30,000 nucleotides of DNA from positions 77,902,680 to 77,932,679 of the forward strand of contig CM060318.1 in the NCBI GenBank assembly GCA_030674155.1. Reading direction: 5' to 3'. Below the pieces are notes generated by a model. That model saw only the letters and a list, made by a program, of their open reading frames with translations, searched no databases and had not been told where the DNA came from. Shown piece by piece: positions 1-20,117 of the stretch. The translations under genes and the position numbers were made by a program. This stretch comes from Stramonita haemastoma. Lineage: Eukaryota > Mollusca > Gastropoda > Neogastropoda > Muricidae. Numbering within the stretch: the first letter of the stretch is position 1; each line of letters opens with the position of its first letter.

Positions 1-24
<24 letters not shown>
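1..24. repeat. (AC)n microsatellite at the window edge
   Basis: Alternating AC runs from the first base and then passes into a purine-rich GGA/GAA stretch up to about position 70. It probably continues beyond the left edge. Read on the minus strand it follows the 3' end of the LINE fragment at 84-266. Confidence 0.9.
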
Positions 25-32
<8 letters not shown>

Positions 33-59
33 AGGGAGGGAGGAGGAGAAGGGGGAGAA

Positions 60-272
60 GGAGAAGGGGATATAATTGGTTTATTATTTTTGGTGCATCA
101 AGTGGATTAGAAGGTGAATTTTGAAGGTTGTCAATGATTGATGCTCTTTAATTGAATCGGGAAGGGAGTTCCACAGCACAGGGCCTGAGTATAGTAAACT
201 AGATTTAAACAAGTCTATTCTTGGGATTGGGACACTTGGCTTTTCAGTATTTCTGGAATGATTCATTCACTG
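60..272 (-). mobile_element. 5'-truncated non-LTR retrotransposon (LINE) 3' end
   Basis: The minus-strand reading frame at 266-84 encodes 60 residues with the pattern F-x-x-S-x-x-Y-x-G-P-x-L-W-N-S-L-P, followed by an I-K, S-L, F-K, H-L series. This is the signature of the very C-terminus of many LINE reverse transcriptase polyproteins, downstream of the RT domain. The frame ends at 84 and is followed by an A/T-rich tail (AATAATAAACC on the minus strand). The 5' side is cut by the GA microsatellite that starts at 274, so only the extreme 3' end survives. The LINE call rests on pattern recognition of the protein; the clade is not determined. The copy is non-functional by truncation. Confidence 0.65.
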
Positions 273-273
273 T

Positions 274-352
<79 letters not shown>
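274..352. repeat. (GA)n microsatellite
   Basis: About 79 bases of almost pure GA with one GG interruption near 291. Reading frames through it give Glu-Arg dipeptide repeats, which are artefacts and not proteins. Confidence 0.95.
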
Positions 353-353
<1 letters not shown>

Positions 354-571
354 AAATTCCCAACTTCATATCCGATGCTTATGTAATTCTTGGGAGTTGC
401 CTGCAGCATAACAAGAGGGGAATTGTTAAGCCTTTACACGACATGCTTTTATTGTTCAAAAGGTTTCTAGAGTCAGCAGGGTAGAGGCAACATACAAAAA
501 GAGGGAGAGGGGGTCTGGTTGTTGATTTTACATCTGGGAATGGATGTCTAAACCCAAAAGCCAGTCTGGCA

Positions 572-640
572 ACGGTATTGAATGAATGAATGAATAATCT
601 TTATTTTTCAAGGGAAGGCTAACAGAGTAAGCAGATTCCA
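572..640 (-). repeat. Probable retroelement 3' tail with (ATTC)n end
   Basis: The plus strand reads GAATGAATGAATGAATAATC and then TTTATTTTTCAAGG. On the minus strand this is an AAAATAAAGATTATT segment followed by ATTC repeats, the layout of a LINE or SINE 3' end with a short tandem tail. No coding body is visible above it, so this is a weak call for a small fragment. Confidence 0.35.
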
Positions 641-744
641 TTGAGAGTATACCTGAAACTACCGACCTGCAGACTTCTGCGTACAAACTGGACAGTAGGC
701 TGTAGGCTAATTGCATAAATCTAGACTGAACTGCAATTAGGCTG

Positions 745-762
745 TAGCCTAGGCCTAGGCTA
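745..762. repeat. Perfect 18-bp palindrome upstream of ATAD1
   Basis: TAGCCTAGGCCTAGGCTA equals its own reverse complement. Related pieces (TAGGCTGTAGGCTA at about 699-712, AGGCTGTAGCC at 740-749) sit just upstream, making a cluster of TAGGCT words. It lies 111 bases before the ATAD1 start codon, in the probable promoter or first-exon region. Confidence 0.85.
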
Positions 763-821
763 TTAATTTTAGGCAGAATTTGTGTCTTCCCGCTAGGACT
801 TTATCTACGTAATAGATCTCT

Positions 822-831
822 ACTTCCGGAA
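822..831. promoter_or_regulatory. Candidate ETS-type promoter site
   Basis: ACTTCCGGAA at 822-831 contains the ETS-family core (CCGGAAGT on the other strand) and the palindrome TTCCGGAA. It sits about 42 bases before the ATAD1 start codon. ETS sites close to transcription starts are common in animal housekeeping and mitochondrial genes. No TATA box is evident. This is a motif match only; the transcription start is unknown. Confidence 0.35.
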
Positions 832-872
832 ACGTAATTTCGTCGGTAGTTTCGGTTTCCTGCCGTCATAGC

Positions 873-10542
<9,670 letters not shown>

Positions 10543-11155
10543 CGACCCCAGTCTGATTCACTGTTGTGTTTTTTTTATTTTTTATGTTTTTTTTTTGTTT
10601 TGGTTGTGGAGTGATCAGGGCACACTGACAAAAAGACTCCATAATGGGTAAAGCAGGTGGAGTTGGTGAAAGGGGGGGGGGGGGTGAAAGGAGGCAGCGG
10701 AGAATTGTTCGCACAAATGTGCGAGAACAGTGGACGCTTTTGGTGAACTTGAGGTAACAAAATCTGTGTAGAAAGCAAGAGATCTGGGCTTTGGATCCTT
10801 CTGAAGCCAGACTTTTTCCTGCTTTGCTTTTAGTCTGGGGGTGGGGGAGCTACTCTTTCAGATGAGATGAAAAACAGGAGTCCTGTTTGCAGCATGTTTT
10901 ATCAGTGAAATCTGCAGCGACTTTGAATACTACACGTACAAGAAGGTGCGAAAAGTTCAGCCTCCACATAGTGCTTAGTATTCAAGACAGATGTAAATCT
11001 TTGGCATGAATGTTGCTGTTGTTGTTGTTGTTGTCTTTATTGTTTTTGTTTTTGTTTTTGTCACAATATGACCTGGAATTGTGGGTGTACTTATGAAGTA
11101 AGTACAGCTTGCAGTTCAGTTCACTTTTGTTCAATAAACTGGAGCGACTGTTGAG
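10543..11155 (+). other. ATAD1: ATAD1 3' UTR (inferred)
   Basis: The sequence after the TGA is T-rich with a 14-base G run (about 10671-10684), then runs to the first AATAAA at 11133-11138, followed by a GT-rich stretch. The distance of about 590 bases is reasonable for a 3' UTR. A later AATAAA at about 14312 could give a longer form. Confidence 0.5.
11133..11138 (+). terminator. Candidate polyadenylation signal
   Basis: AATAAA is the first canonical hexamer after the ATAD1 stop. GTTGAGAGTGAGAGTTGTG lies 15-35 bases downstream as a possible GU-rich element. Confidence 0.5.
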
Positions 11156-11744
11156 AGTGAGAGTTGTGACCATACCCTGTCTTCACAGAGAAGCTCATTT
11201 TTAGTCTTCAGACCGAACTGTAAAGTAAGCACCATTCCCGCCAATGTCCCATTATCACTAACTGACAACACGGATGCTTGTACTGCTTGTTGATTTGTGT
11301 ATCTGATTCCAGTTACAAGCACACGAGAAGACCAGGCACTGTGCACCCCACATGGTAAGAAATGCAGAGAAGAGAAGAGTGTCTGATTCAAAGTTTGAGA
11401 AAGATAACAGTTGAATTCCAGTTTGCACTGGTTTAATGGGTTCAAGTCTCAGAAGAAATCAAAATTTCAGTTTAGACTGACTCCCAATTTACAATTAAGA
11501 ACACATCCAGTAGGAAGTGCTTGAATCTTTTTTAAAAAATGATTACAACTACTACAACTTTACAAATTACAACTTCAAGTTAGCTAATTTGGAGTACAAT
11601 TACATCAAAGTGACGTAAATTTGTTTTAAAAGTGCCATGTGCCGTGAAATAATTCTCAATACATGCGAGCTGTGGAGAACACCTTTAAAAGTTTTCCCCT
11701 TTGCATTGATGTTGGCCGATTTGACATTTTGTACTTATAAAGTA

Positions 11745-11880
11745 ATACCAGTGGTTTTTCTCCGTTTTTGTGAGTGTGTTGGTGTATGATATGTCAATAG
11801 TTTTGTTCTGTGTTTGTAAGCGTGTTGGTGTAAGATACCAGTGGTTTAGCTCTGTGTTTGTGAGTGTGTGTTGGTGTATA
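11745..11880. repeat. Three tandem copies of a ~45-bp unit
   Basis: Units start at 11745, 11789 and 11835 (spacings 44 and 46). Each has the frame ATACCAGTGGTTT...CTGTGTTTGTGAGTG, ending TGTTGGTGTA. The first and third copies are closest; the middle one is more diverged. Confidence 0.75.
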
Positions 11881-12799
11881 TGCTAGGCTGCACCTCTGTG
11901 GAGAGTTGATATAAAGTAAGTGTCCAACTGAAGTTCTGTGTAGATGACCACATATGAAGAAAATGTGGTGCAAAAATGTCCTGTTGTTTTCCTTTCTGTT
12001 GTGTCTTTACAGCCTATTTTCTGTGTTGCAGTTTCAGAAATGTGCATTTTGTTTTGCAGTTTCCCCTAAAGGCCTAACGACTGGCTACTGTTATGTTTAT
12101 GATTTTACTCATGTGATATACATATACTAAGTGATCTGCTTCTTAACACGTTTTGTTGCTTCTGTTATTAATGAATGAATGCTCAGTTCCTAGAAGGCGT
12201 AACAAATATTTTTGTGTTAGCTATTAGGTACTATGTTGCTTACATTCATATAAATTTATATTGGTTTTTAATATGTTGTCAAAAAAAGTCAAAATTTTTG
12301 GAATGGGAGGAATTGCATTTTAGAAGGATATGAAGTCTTAACAGCAAAATTAAAGAGATGAACCTTCCCCATATGTCGTGGGTGTGAAATCTCAACACTC
12401 CTAGATTGTACACTGTAAACCCCAAATTTTTTATGTGCTTCTCTGCTTCTCTGAAATTTCACGACTTTGTCAATAATCCTCTGTCCTAACATCCATCAAA
12501 ACTTGTTTCTGTTTACAAATAAACAAGAAGGGCTCATGTGTCTTGGGTTTGAGCACATCTATACTTCCAAAGAATACATTTTACATATCATGGGTCTGCA
12601 GCCACCCATGCTTATTTTAGAGGGATGGAGCTGTTCCCTGAACATGCTCTGTTCAGTGTGATTGCTGGAAACCCATCCTTGTAGAGAGAAACTGAACACT
12701 GTAGGTTGTGGTGGTATCCCCCTCGTTAGTGCATTCCACAGAGAGAGAGAGATATGTTTGGATGTGCACTGCCTGTGGTTAATGTACTGTAGTGCTGTA

Positions 12800-12824
12800 G
12801 TGTGTGTGTGTGTGTGTGTGTGTG

Positions 12825-12884
<60 letters not shown>
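12800..12884. repeat. Compound (TG)n(GA)n microsatellite
   Basis: About 27 bases of TG followed directly by about 58 bases of GA. A short GA run also lies at 12740-12751. Confidence 0.95.
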
Positions 12885-12888
<4 letters not shown>

Positions 12889-14817
12889 TTTACTACTTTT
12901 CGCCTTAGATAGATTGACCAACGTAATGAAATGTGAATACACTTTTGAGAGGTAAATAATAGACACTACATACACATGCACACTCTCTCTGTCATCACTT
13001 TAGGCACTTGGCACCCACACCATATTGAAAAGACTTTCTGTGTCACCTTTTTTTGGTCCCTTTTCTGTTCCCTACCTAGAGCTCCATGGTTCACCAGTAG
13101 TGATTGTTTTGCGCATGTTGACTGTTTTTGCCTTCCATTAGAGTAGTTGCATTCCTATTTAGGAGAAACTGTGGGAGCTGCTTCACATAAACCATGGTTT
13201 GCTATGCACCTGCACTGAAAGGGGAGAGGTTTGATTCCTTTATTGGACACCATAGGTGGTTGCACATCCTTGATGCATGGTGACGTGTTGTGTCTTTCCT
13301 AAAACCAAGGGTTACTGCACGCCCATGGTGTATGGAGTATGTCATTTTAGGTGACATACAGGAAAGGGTGATGCTACAGGAGAATCACAACATGGACATT
13401 TCATCAGTGGCGACTTGGCTGTTGTGTTGATCCATCCTTTCCAATTCAGCTTTGGTGTTGTTAAAACATTGGTTGGATATTCTGAATACTTCCACTGAGG
13501 AGTTGCAGGTTTGGTATTTCACTCAAAGAAGAATAAGGAAATGATAAAAGTAAGGTGAGTCATCTAAGTGTTCTTTGCACTGTTGAAAAAATATTGGTTG
13601 ATGTAGTACTAAAATTGATATTGTTCTACTGACTTTTTGGGGGTGGGAAGAAGTGTTTGAATGCAGCATTTCTACCATACAATAAATTCTTTTTTTGTTT
13701 TTAGAGCAGGCATATACAATCAGATGTGAAAAGGATATAAAGCTTACGTAACTTGGAAGTGCAACAGTTTGCAACAGTTTGCGGTGAACATTTTGTGTGT
13801 AAACTTGCTTGAGCATGAGTAAATAATAGTATTTTAAAGCTGTAGGTCAGTTGCTGTGTAGGGCATGATAACGTACATATCATATACATTTTTTTTTAAT
13901 CAGTGCTAATTGCTATTTTGCTTTAGTTTTTATCATTTGTTCATGAATATATGTGAGCTGTTTGTTATGATTTGAAAGAATTAAAGTGTCCATGGAGTCT
14001 TTCTAATTTTTTTTTTTTGTTCTTTGCACATGAGTAATATTGTTAAGCCTCATTCATGTTTAGTGTGTGAAAATTCAGAAAACTTCTTTGATATTACAAA
14101 AAAGAGTACTCTCTGCTAAATCATATGCTCTTCTTGTCAAAGTGGTTTATCACCAAGGCATTTAAGTGCACTGCCACAACTTGGTAGTACTCAAGGGTTT
14201 TTAACTTTTTTTCTTTAGTGTAAAATGTCAGTTGTATGTTTTCAGCTTTCATTTCCTTTTTTCCCCCCCTTAGATCATTACTTTATATAGTTTCTTATGT
14301 ATATGAATCAAATAAAGGGAATGATTTTGTTTGAAGGGTAAAGTGAAAAAGTGTTGGTGTATGTTTCTTTGGCATAGCAGGTGTGTGTTGATATTGTATG
14401 TCACAATGAATTGGTTCAGTGGTTAAGTGTTGGTGCAGATTTTTTGTTGTGTTTTTACTCGACCATGAAATAAGACTGGACTCAATTCTGTTTATACCTT
14501 GAGGATTTTTGTTTTGAGTTTAATTTTTCTATGAACAGCAAGCGACCAACCTTAGGAGAAATTTTGAATGAAGGAAAATAAAAGGGGGAAAAAAGAGGGA
14601 AAAGAAAAAGAAATAATGTAAAAGCTCTACCTACAAATGATTGCCTGCAGGCTGCAAAGAAGAATCCAAAAACAAAGATGTCCACTGGTTCTGTTGAGTT
14701 TGCATGGGAGTGTGTAGAAAGTGTGCGATCTTCGTCAGCTAAATACAGCATGTTAGTCTTTTGATATGTACATTCATGCAGCTCCTTTTGTATTGTCATT
14801 TTTAATGTTCAGTGTGA

Positions 14818-15090
14818 ATGAGCATTTGATTATATATGAGCATTGCAATGTTAGGTTATATATGAGCATTGCAGTGTCTGGTTATATATGAGCATTGCAG
14901 TGTCTGGTTATATTTGAGTGTTGCAATGTCTAGTTATAGATGCAATGTCTGGTTTTGAGAGTGAATGAGCATTTGATTATATATAAGCACTGCATTGTCT
15001 GGTTATATATGAGCATTGCAACGTCTGGTTATATATGAGCATTGCAGTGTCTGGTTATGTATGACATTATGAGCATTGCAATGACTATAT
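14818..15090. repeat. 26-bp minisatellite
   Basis: About nine partly diverged copies of a unit reading GAGCATTGCAGTGTCTGG with a TTATATAT spacer. The array is broken near 14930-14980 by a partial copy and by a second occurrence of the starting word GTGAATGAGCATTTGATTAT. Confidence 0.85.
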
Positions 15091-15574
15091 ATACCTAATG
15101 AATTGGACTCCCATCATTGCAGACATCAGTGAAGCATATTTGATGTATATATATCACACTAGTAGTAATTTAACGTGGAGAATAAAAAATTTAAAACATC
15201 ACAAAATTGTGAGATGTATTCTGTGTGTTTGACAGTCCATATTTAATGTGTATGTGCTAAGCCTGAAGTGTGCTATTCTTGTATCACAGATAAACAAAAT
15301 GCGTTTAATGCATTGTATGTTTAACCGACTAATCCAGCTGAATGGAGAATAGATGAACATGCAGATACTCACAAATATAGTGATAAGTTCTTTACATTAT
15401 GTTGATCACTTGTGCATACTTGTGCAAGTGTATTGTATCTGTAGGCCTTCGAGTTAAAGACATCATTTGTAAAGACCACTCTACAAGGTGATATGCATAC
15501 CTGTGTTTTGATAGGAAACAGTCAGTGGTAATTTAACCAGAAAGTTGTCTTTCCAAAATGTATGAGTAAGAACA

Positions 15575-15895
15575 GGTACTACACATGGATATCCATATTC
15601 GAGTCCGGTCGAGGAGATTTTTTTCCTGGAGTGAACATAAGTGCTGACTCCACTCTCTCCAAAAGTCCTTTGGATGAGACTTTAAACCGAGGCCCAGTGT
15701 GCAAACGCACACAGAACATCTTGCGCGCACGTTAAATCCTGTTCCACTTTTCGTGAGAGTAGGCCATCATGTGCCGGTGGGAACAGATATTTACAAAACT
15801 GCATACACACGGGGACTGGATGTAAAAAAAGCACAGGAGTGCTTATTCCATTATCCTCGATATGAAAGAATAAATCAAATCAAATAAATCAAACC
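15575..15895 (+). mobile_element. tRNA-SINE, family A copy 1
   Basis: A degenerate B-box (ATTCGAGTCCGGTC) is followed by a conserved body with TGCTGACTCCACTCTC, AAAGTCCTTTGGATGAGACT and TTTAAACCGAGGCCC, then GAACATCTTGCGCGCACG. The copy ends in an AAATCAAATCAAATAAATC tail. The same body occurs at 28871-29080, reversed at 16725-16915 and diverged at 17570-17745. The A-box part of the head is eroded. Confidence 0.75.
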
Positions 15896-15939
15896 ATAGA
15901 TGCATTATGTGCAGATAGACATTTATTTAATTTTTTATA

Positions 15940-16095
15940 TTAACCCTTTGGCTGCTGTCATATTTTGCTCAGGACAGGCACATGCTGGATGAAACAGAGC
16001 GAGTGTTGAATCATGACAGAGATAGTCAATGGAGCATTGCTGGCAATGGTTTCTATGATGAACGCTGCTCGTCAACAGCACAGTAAAGAGGTTAA
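15940..16095. mobile_element. 156-bp piggyBac-like MITE with TTAA ends
   Basis: The left end TTAACCCTTTGGCTGCTG and the reverse complement of the right end, TTAACCTCTTTACTGTGCTG, are related inverted termini, and both sit on TTAA. The interior of about 120 bases has no coding potential. TTAA duplication fits the piggyBac superfamily. The termini differ from those of the larger intron 5 element, so it would be a different family. Confidence 0.55.
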
Positions 16096-16279
16096 AAGCC
16101 TCAAGGTTTACAGTTACACTCAGCTGCCTTGTAGGATGTGGCCTCTGGACAAGATTGCTTTTTTCTGAGGGATTCCTGATCATTTAGCATACTGCCACTG
16201 ACTGCTAGGTGAAAGTACGCCATTAAAATTGGCACTGACATTCATTTAAGATTTTGTAAAAATAGTTAAGTCCTCTTCA

Positions 16280-16400
16280 CCAGTACTGCAGCAAAATAAT
16301 AATAATAATACATGGAGCTTATATAGCGCTATATCTTGTAAAAACAAATCGAAGCACAGTGTATAGGTGTGAGTATACAACAATGCTACCAGCGTTATAT
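16280..16400 (-). repeat. Retroelement fragment with (ATT)n tail
   Basis: AATAATAATAATA followed by CATGGAGCTTATATAGCGCT. On the minus strand this is a conserved AGCGCTATATAAGCTCCATG word followed by ATT repeats, the layout of a SINE 3' end. Only the end is recognisable. Confidence 0.45.
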
Positions 16401-16724
16401 CTGTTTTGGTTGAAGATGTACATTGTGGGGTACTTTCTTCAGACATTGACAGTGAACAAGATCTGATCATATCTTCTGAGATTGAGTCATACATCTTTAT
16501 CATTGAAGAAAAGCTCTGAGGTTCACCAATGGTGAGATTTCTGCAAATGCAACTGTCCCCCCCATTTAGGTAGGTATTTGGGATGGTGACTAAACTCAAC
16601 ACCTGCATGCATGTGGGTTGGGGTGGGTTTTTTTGTCATCCTGTGTGCATGTGGGTGGTTTGTTTTTGTCATCCATTCCTACCAGCAAACAATGGCATAC
16701 TTTTCCAAAAGGTGGAATGGGTTT

Positions 16725-16915
16725 TTAATGTGTGTGCAAGATTTTCTGCATGCGTTTGCACCCTGGGCCTTGGTTTATGGCCTCATCTGAGACATATTCT
16801 GTTTGATTTTTTTTTGTTAAACTGGGAAGAAAGGGCGAGGATAGGAATTGAACCTAGACCTCAAAGTTGACCATTTTGCAGGCAAACCTCTTAGCCATTC
16901 TGCCACCCTCCTTAT
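16725..16915 (-). mobile_element. tRNA-SINE, family A copy (minus strand)
   Basis: On the minus strand the head reads GGTGGCAGAATGGCTAAGAG (A-box) and AGGTTCAATTCC (B-box). It continues with GCCCTTTCTTCCCAGTTTA and the body GATGAGGCCATAAACCAAGG, then CAAACGCATGCAGAAAATCT. The body matches the copies at 15575 and 28871. The head is better preserved than in copy 1. Confidence 0.72.
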
Positions 16916-16936
16916 GAAGGGAATAAGTACCTCTCA

Positions 16937-17000
16937 GCCCCCCCCCCAAAAAAAAACAAAAAAAACCCAAACCCAAACCACACAAAAAAAACTGCACTAA
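16937..17000. repeat. C/A low-complexity tract
   Basis: A run of C followed by A-rich sequence with AAACCC and CAAAAAAA words. It lies next to the SINE head and has no recognised function. Confidence 0.7.
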
Positions 17001-17205
17001 AAACGAAACCCAACAACTAATCACATAGCTTAGGAGAGTAATTTTATTTATTTATTTTTTATAGAGAGAAGCTTTAGTCTGAAAGTGCAATACAAAGAGG
17101 AAATAGTCAATGGCTTTCATCTCACAAACCCCCCTCAGCAATCCACACCACAAACTGACAAAAAACACAGTTTTTAAAAATGTGAACATTTAATGAAACT
17201 TTAAA

Positions 17206-17242
17206 ATACATACATACATACATACATACATACATACATACA

Positions 17243-17307
<65 letters not shown>
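17206..17307. repeat. (CATA)n(CA)n microsatellite
   Basis: About 80 bases of CATA repeats followed by about 18 bases of CA. Confidence 0.95.
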
Positions 17308-17569
17308 TGCCATTTTTCATATTGTCCTACATGTGCATTTTTCATCAAGATAATTCAAAATTGATATAAAAAGGCATACACTATGATAACGATAAGTCAT
17401 GAACACAATTAATATCAATATCATCAACATGTCTGAGATCACCTTCCAAAATTGCCAACACTTAACACAGCCAAGAGGAATGTCTTGTAAACACGAGAAT
17501 GTAAAGGAATCATATGATCAAGTGTGCAAAGTACTGTTTTAAACCTTGAAGAAAAAAAAAAGAAAAAAA

Positions 17570-17745
17570 AAGGTGGCAGGATGGTGTACATGTTCACCTG
17601 CCTAACAAGTAAACCTTGAAGTTCTGGGTTCAAATCTCCGCCTTGCCCTTTCTTCCCAGTTTGACAGGAAAATCGAACTGAATGCCAGTCTTTGGAAGAT
17701 GACTCTAAACCAGTTGGACCTAATGTGTGCTAATGGACTTCAATT
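17570..17745 (+). mobile_element. tRNA-SINE, diverged family A copy
   Basis: GGTGGCAGGATGGTGTACAT matches the A-box head of the copy at 16725-16915. CTGGGTTCAAATCTC is the B-box. GCCCTTTCTTCCCAGTTTGA is shared with that copy, and CTTTGGAAGATGACTCTAAACC is a diverged form of the conserved body. Confidence 0.65.
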
Positions 17746-17749
17746 TGAT

Positions 17750-19828
17750 TCAAGTCTTTTATTGTCTCAAACAGAGAAATTCATTTAGATCTGCATGTCA
17801 AAAGAACCCATGACGGTTGAAAATTGTAAAGAGCTGGGATGTATCTCCCAACTGTCCTGGCACAACTGGTTGTTTCCAACTCTATCCCCAAAATTGGAAT
17901 GCGGCTACCATAATTTCATGGTGGGGAAAAAAACAGTCGCCATTGCAAAAATCTCACCTGAGGTGAGTCTTGGAGCTCTAGCTGTAGAATTAAAAAAACA
18001 AACAAAGCAAAGATAAATGCTGCACCCAGGCAGCTAACACCCTTCTTTTTGACAGTCATATTGAAACTGGCAAATAAATCATTCATCAGAAATCAGCACA
18101 GAGAAACATTGCTTTGTCTTGTAATGTCTCTCATACACACCATCACCACAAAATAAGAAATCACCAGAAACTTTCATGATCATGTACATCTAATTCATGG
18201 CAGGAAACAAAAAGATAATACCAAGTCCATAGATGTACATTTACCAACTGAGTGAAGTACAAGGACAGTCTATCAATAAGACAATGTTACCACACGGCCC
18301 GCATGTGATACATGCTGATCATCAACTATTGGCATGTTTTCCAATTTCAATATACAAGGATTTCATTATACAAGGATTTTATCATACAAGGATTTCATCA
18401 ACACATTTTGCAGTACTAGCAAGATGACGAATTGAAACAACAAATATATCTGCTCAGCCTGAGAAAAATGGCTGTAGAACTCTGTAGAAGCACCGGTCTG
18501 TGTAAACATAACAATTGAATATACTTTCTTCTCCACAGCCAGGGTCACATGCAGACTAGAATTATTTGAGATCACTGAATGACAAGTCAAGTGCAACAGA
18601 TTCTGTTCAAGGCAAAATAATGACAGCACTACACAAGGTAAGCAAATCATCTGGACAAAACTGATCCAGAGTCGGTTTTACATCTGTTGCAAATTCATGT
18701 CTGTTACCCATGAATGAAAAAAAAAAAAAACCCAAGAGATTTTAGTACCAATGGGAATGAGTATTTAGAAAACAAGAAAAAAAAGATATAGTTATGCTCC
18801 ACTTTCTTGGTCTTGATAAAAAAAAAAGCACAAAAAAACTCCCAACATCTGCATGATTTAATAACTTCACAGATGACTTTCATCCTTTTTGATTTTTGAT
18901 AATGCACCTTGAAACCTTTCTTTTGCATGGGAAATATGTTAAGGCTGTTGAATGTTGAACATAGGCTACAGATATACTATCACAGGTGCATGCAAGTGCA
19001 GAACAAAAAACCCCTAAAACCAATCTCCACATTTATTAATAATTAATTAAACCAGTAACTTCACTACTCCTCACCTAATCATTGCCATAACCAAGAGAAG
19101 AAAGGGAGAATGTAAAAACATTGAACATGCCAGTCACAACTTGTGTCACAAGCAAGTACAAAAAATCCCCAACATGGAGAGCAAGAGTATGCAAATCAGA
19201 TATGGCCTGCGTGATAAATGAGTATGTTAAAGCGGTGATCAATTCTCATTTACAACATTGACAGCTGAACATCACCAAGAGCACCAAAGCAGTGTGAATT
19301 GCTGTTATTTCCACCAAATCAGTTTAAAAGCAGCCATCTGAGACAAGCTGCTACTGTTAACCCTAGTACATGCACACCTATATTATATCCAAAAACAAGT
19401 CTGTCAACTTGTAAACACATTTTATCCACAAAGTAACAATTGCTCATCTCCAAAACAGAAAAACAACAAACAAACAAACAAATAGAAAAGCTAAGCCACA
19501 CACTGTATTACTGACATGAACAACAATTACATACATCAATTTGTTGCTTATTCATTTCCCAATTGGCAAAGCATGAACAGGAAATGAACAGCAAAATTAA
19601 AACAAGATTCACTGACTAGAGTTGTTAAGTCATTGCATACGTGCATTCAACTGACAATTCATTCTTTCAATGATATGATCCTTCACCATGAAATGAATTT
19701 AACTGCACCCGACACTTTTCTGCTGGGTGGTTCAAGGCAGGTGTGGGTCATGTTGTCGATTTGGAGACTTTGATTGTAGACTTTGATTGATTATACAACG
19801 ATAAACTTGCTTATACCTTGTGCTCTAG
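17750..19828. other. AT-rich non-coding stretch
   Basis: No supported gene. A 73-codon plus-strand frame at 17795-18016 has no recognisable homology. A short tandem repeat of TATACAAGGATTTCA-like words (three copies) lies at 18350-18400. Long A runs occur at 18717-18731. Confidence 0.55.
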
Positions 19829-20117
19829 TATTAAAAGTTAAAGTCTGTCCCAAGCCTAAGGCTCATCAGGCCGTGCTTATCCCGGTTTCTGTGGCGTTAA
19901 GCGACTGAGAGTCATAGACTCCCCCCTGGATAGGACGCCAGTCTATCACAGGTTAACCCCCAACACAAGGTTGGTACCCCTTTTACACCTGGTGGGGTGA
20001 TAAAATAGCCGTAAAGTGCCTTTCCCAAGGCACAACGCCACAGCCGAAAGCTGGATCGAACCCGCAACCTTTAGATTACGAGTCCAACGCCCTAACCACT
20101 AGACTACAGTGCGGCTG
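19829..20117 (-). mobile_element. tRNA-Thr-like SINE (minus strand)
   Basis: The minus strand begins GCCGCACTGTAGTCTAGTGG, with an A-box, then a CTCGTAA anticodon-loop-like segment (CGT, as in tRNA-Thr) and a perfect B-box GGTTCGATCC. A GC-richer body follows (GGCACTTTACGGCTATTTTA, GACTGGCGTCCTATCC) and ends near TTAACTTTTAATAC. The roughly 290-base length and intact pol III boxes indicate a relatively young SINE. It is not a functional tRNA because the acceptor stem does not close. Confidence 0.72.

Larger units (their letters stand above)
11160..14817. other. Intergenic sequence without recognised genes
   Basis: AT-rich non-coding sequence. Recognised items are a three-unit 45-bp tandem repeat (11745-11880) and a TG/GA microsatellite (12800-12884). 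Short open frames here have no family resemblance. AATAAA hexamers occur at about 14312. Confidence 0.6.

Noticed and set aside
12559..12981. A 140-codon minus-strand open frame
   Set aside because: Most of it is Ser-Leu and Thr-His repeats read from the GA/TG microsatellite; the flanks show no splice-supported exon or family.
17206..17307. Possible CRISPR-like array
   Set aside because: The tetranucleotide CATA repeat has no spacers; this is a eukaryotic microsatellite.
17795..18016. A 73-codon plus-strand frame
   Set aside because: No homology; it ends in A-rich sequence and overlaps what looks like retroelement or 3' UTR debris.
19829..20117. Possible functional tRNA-Thr on the minus strand
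   Set aside because: The A and B boxes fit, but the acceptor-stem ends do not pair and the sequence continues into a SINE body.
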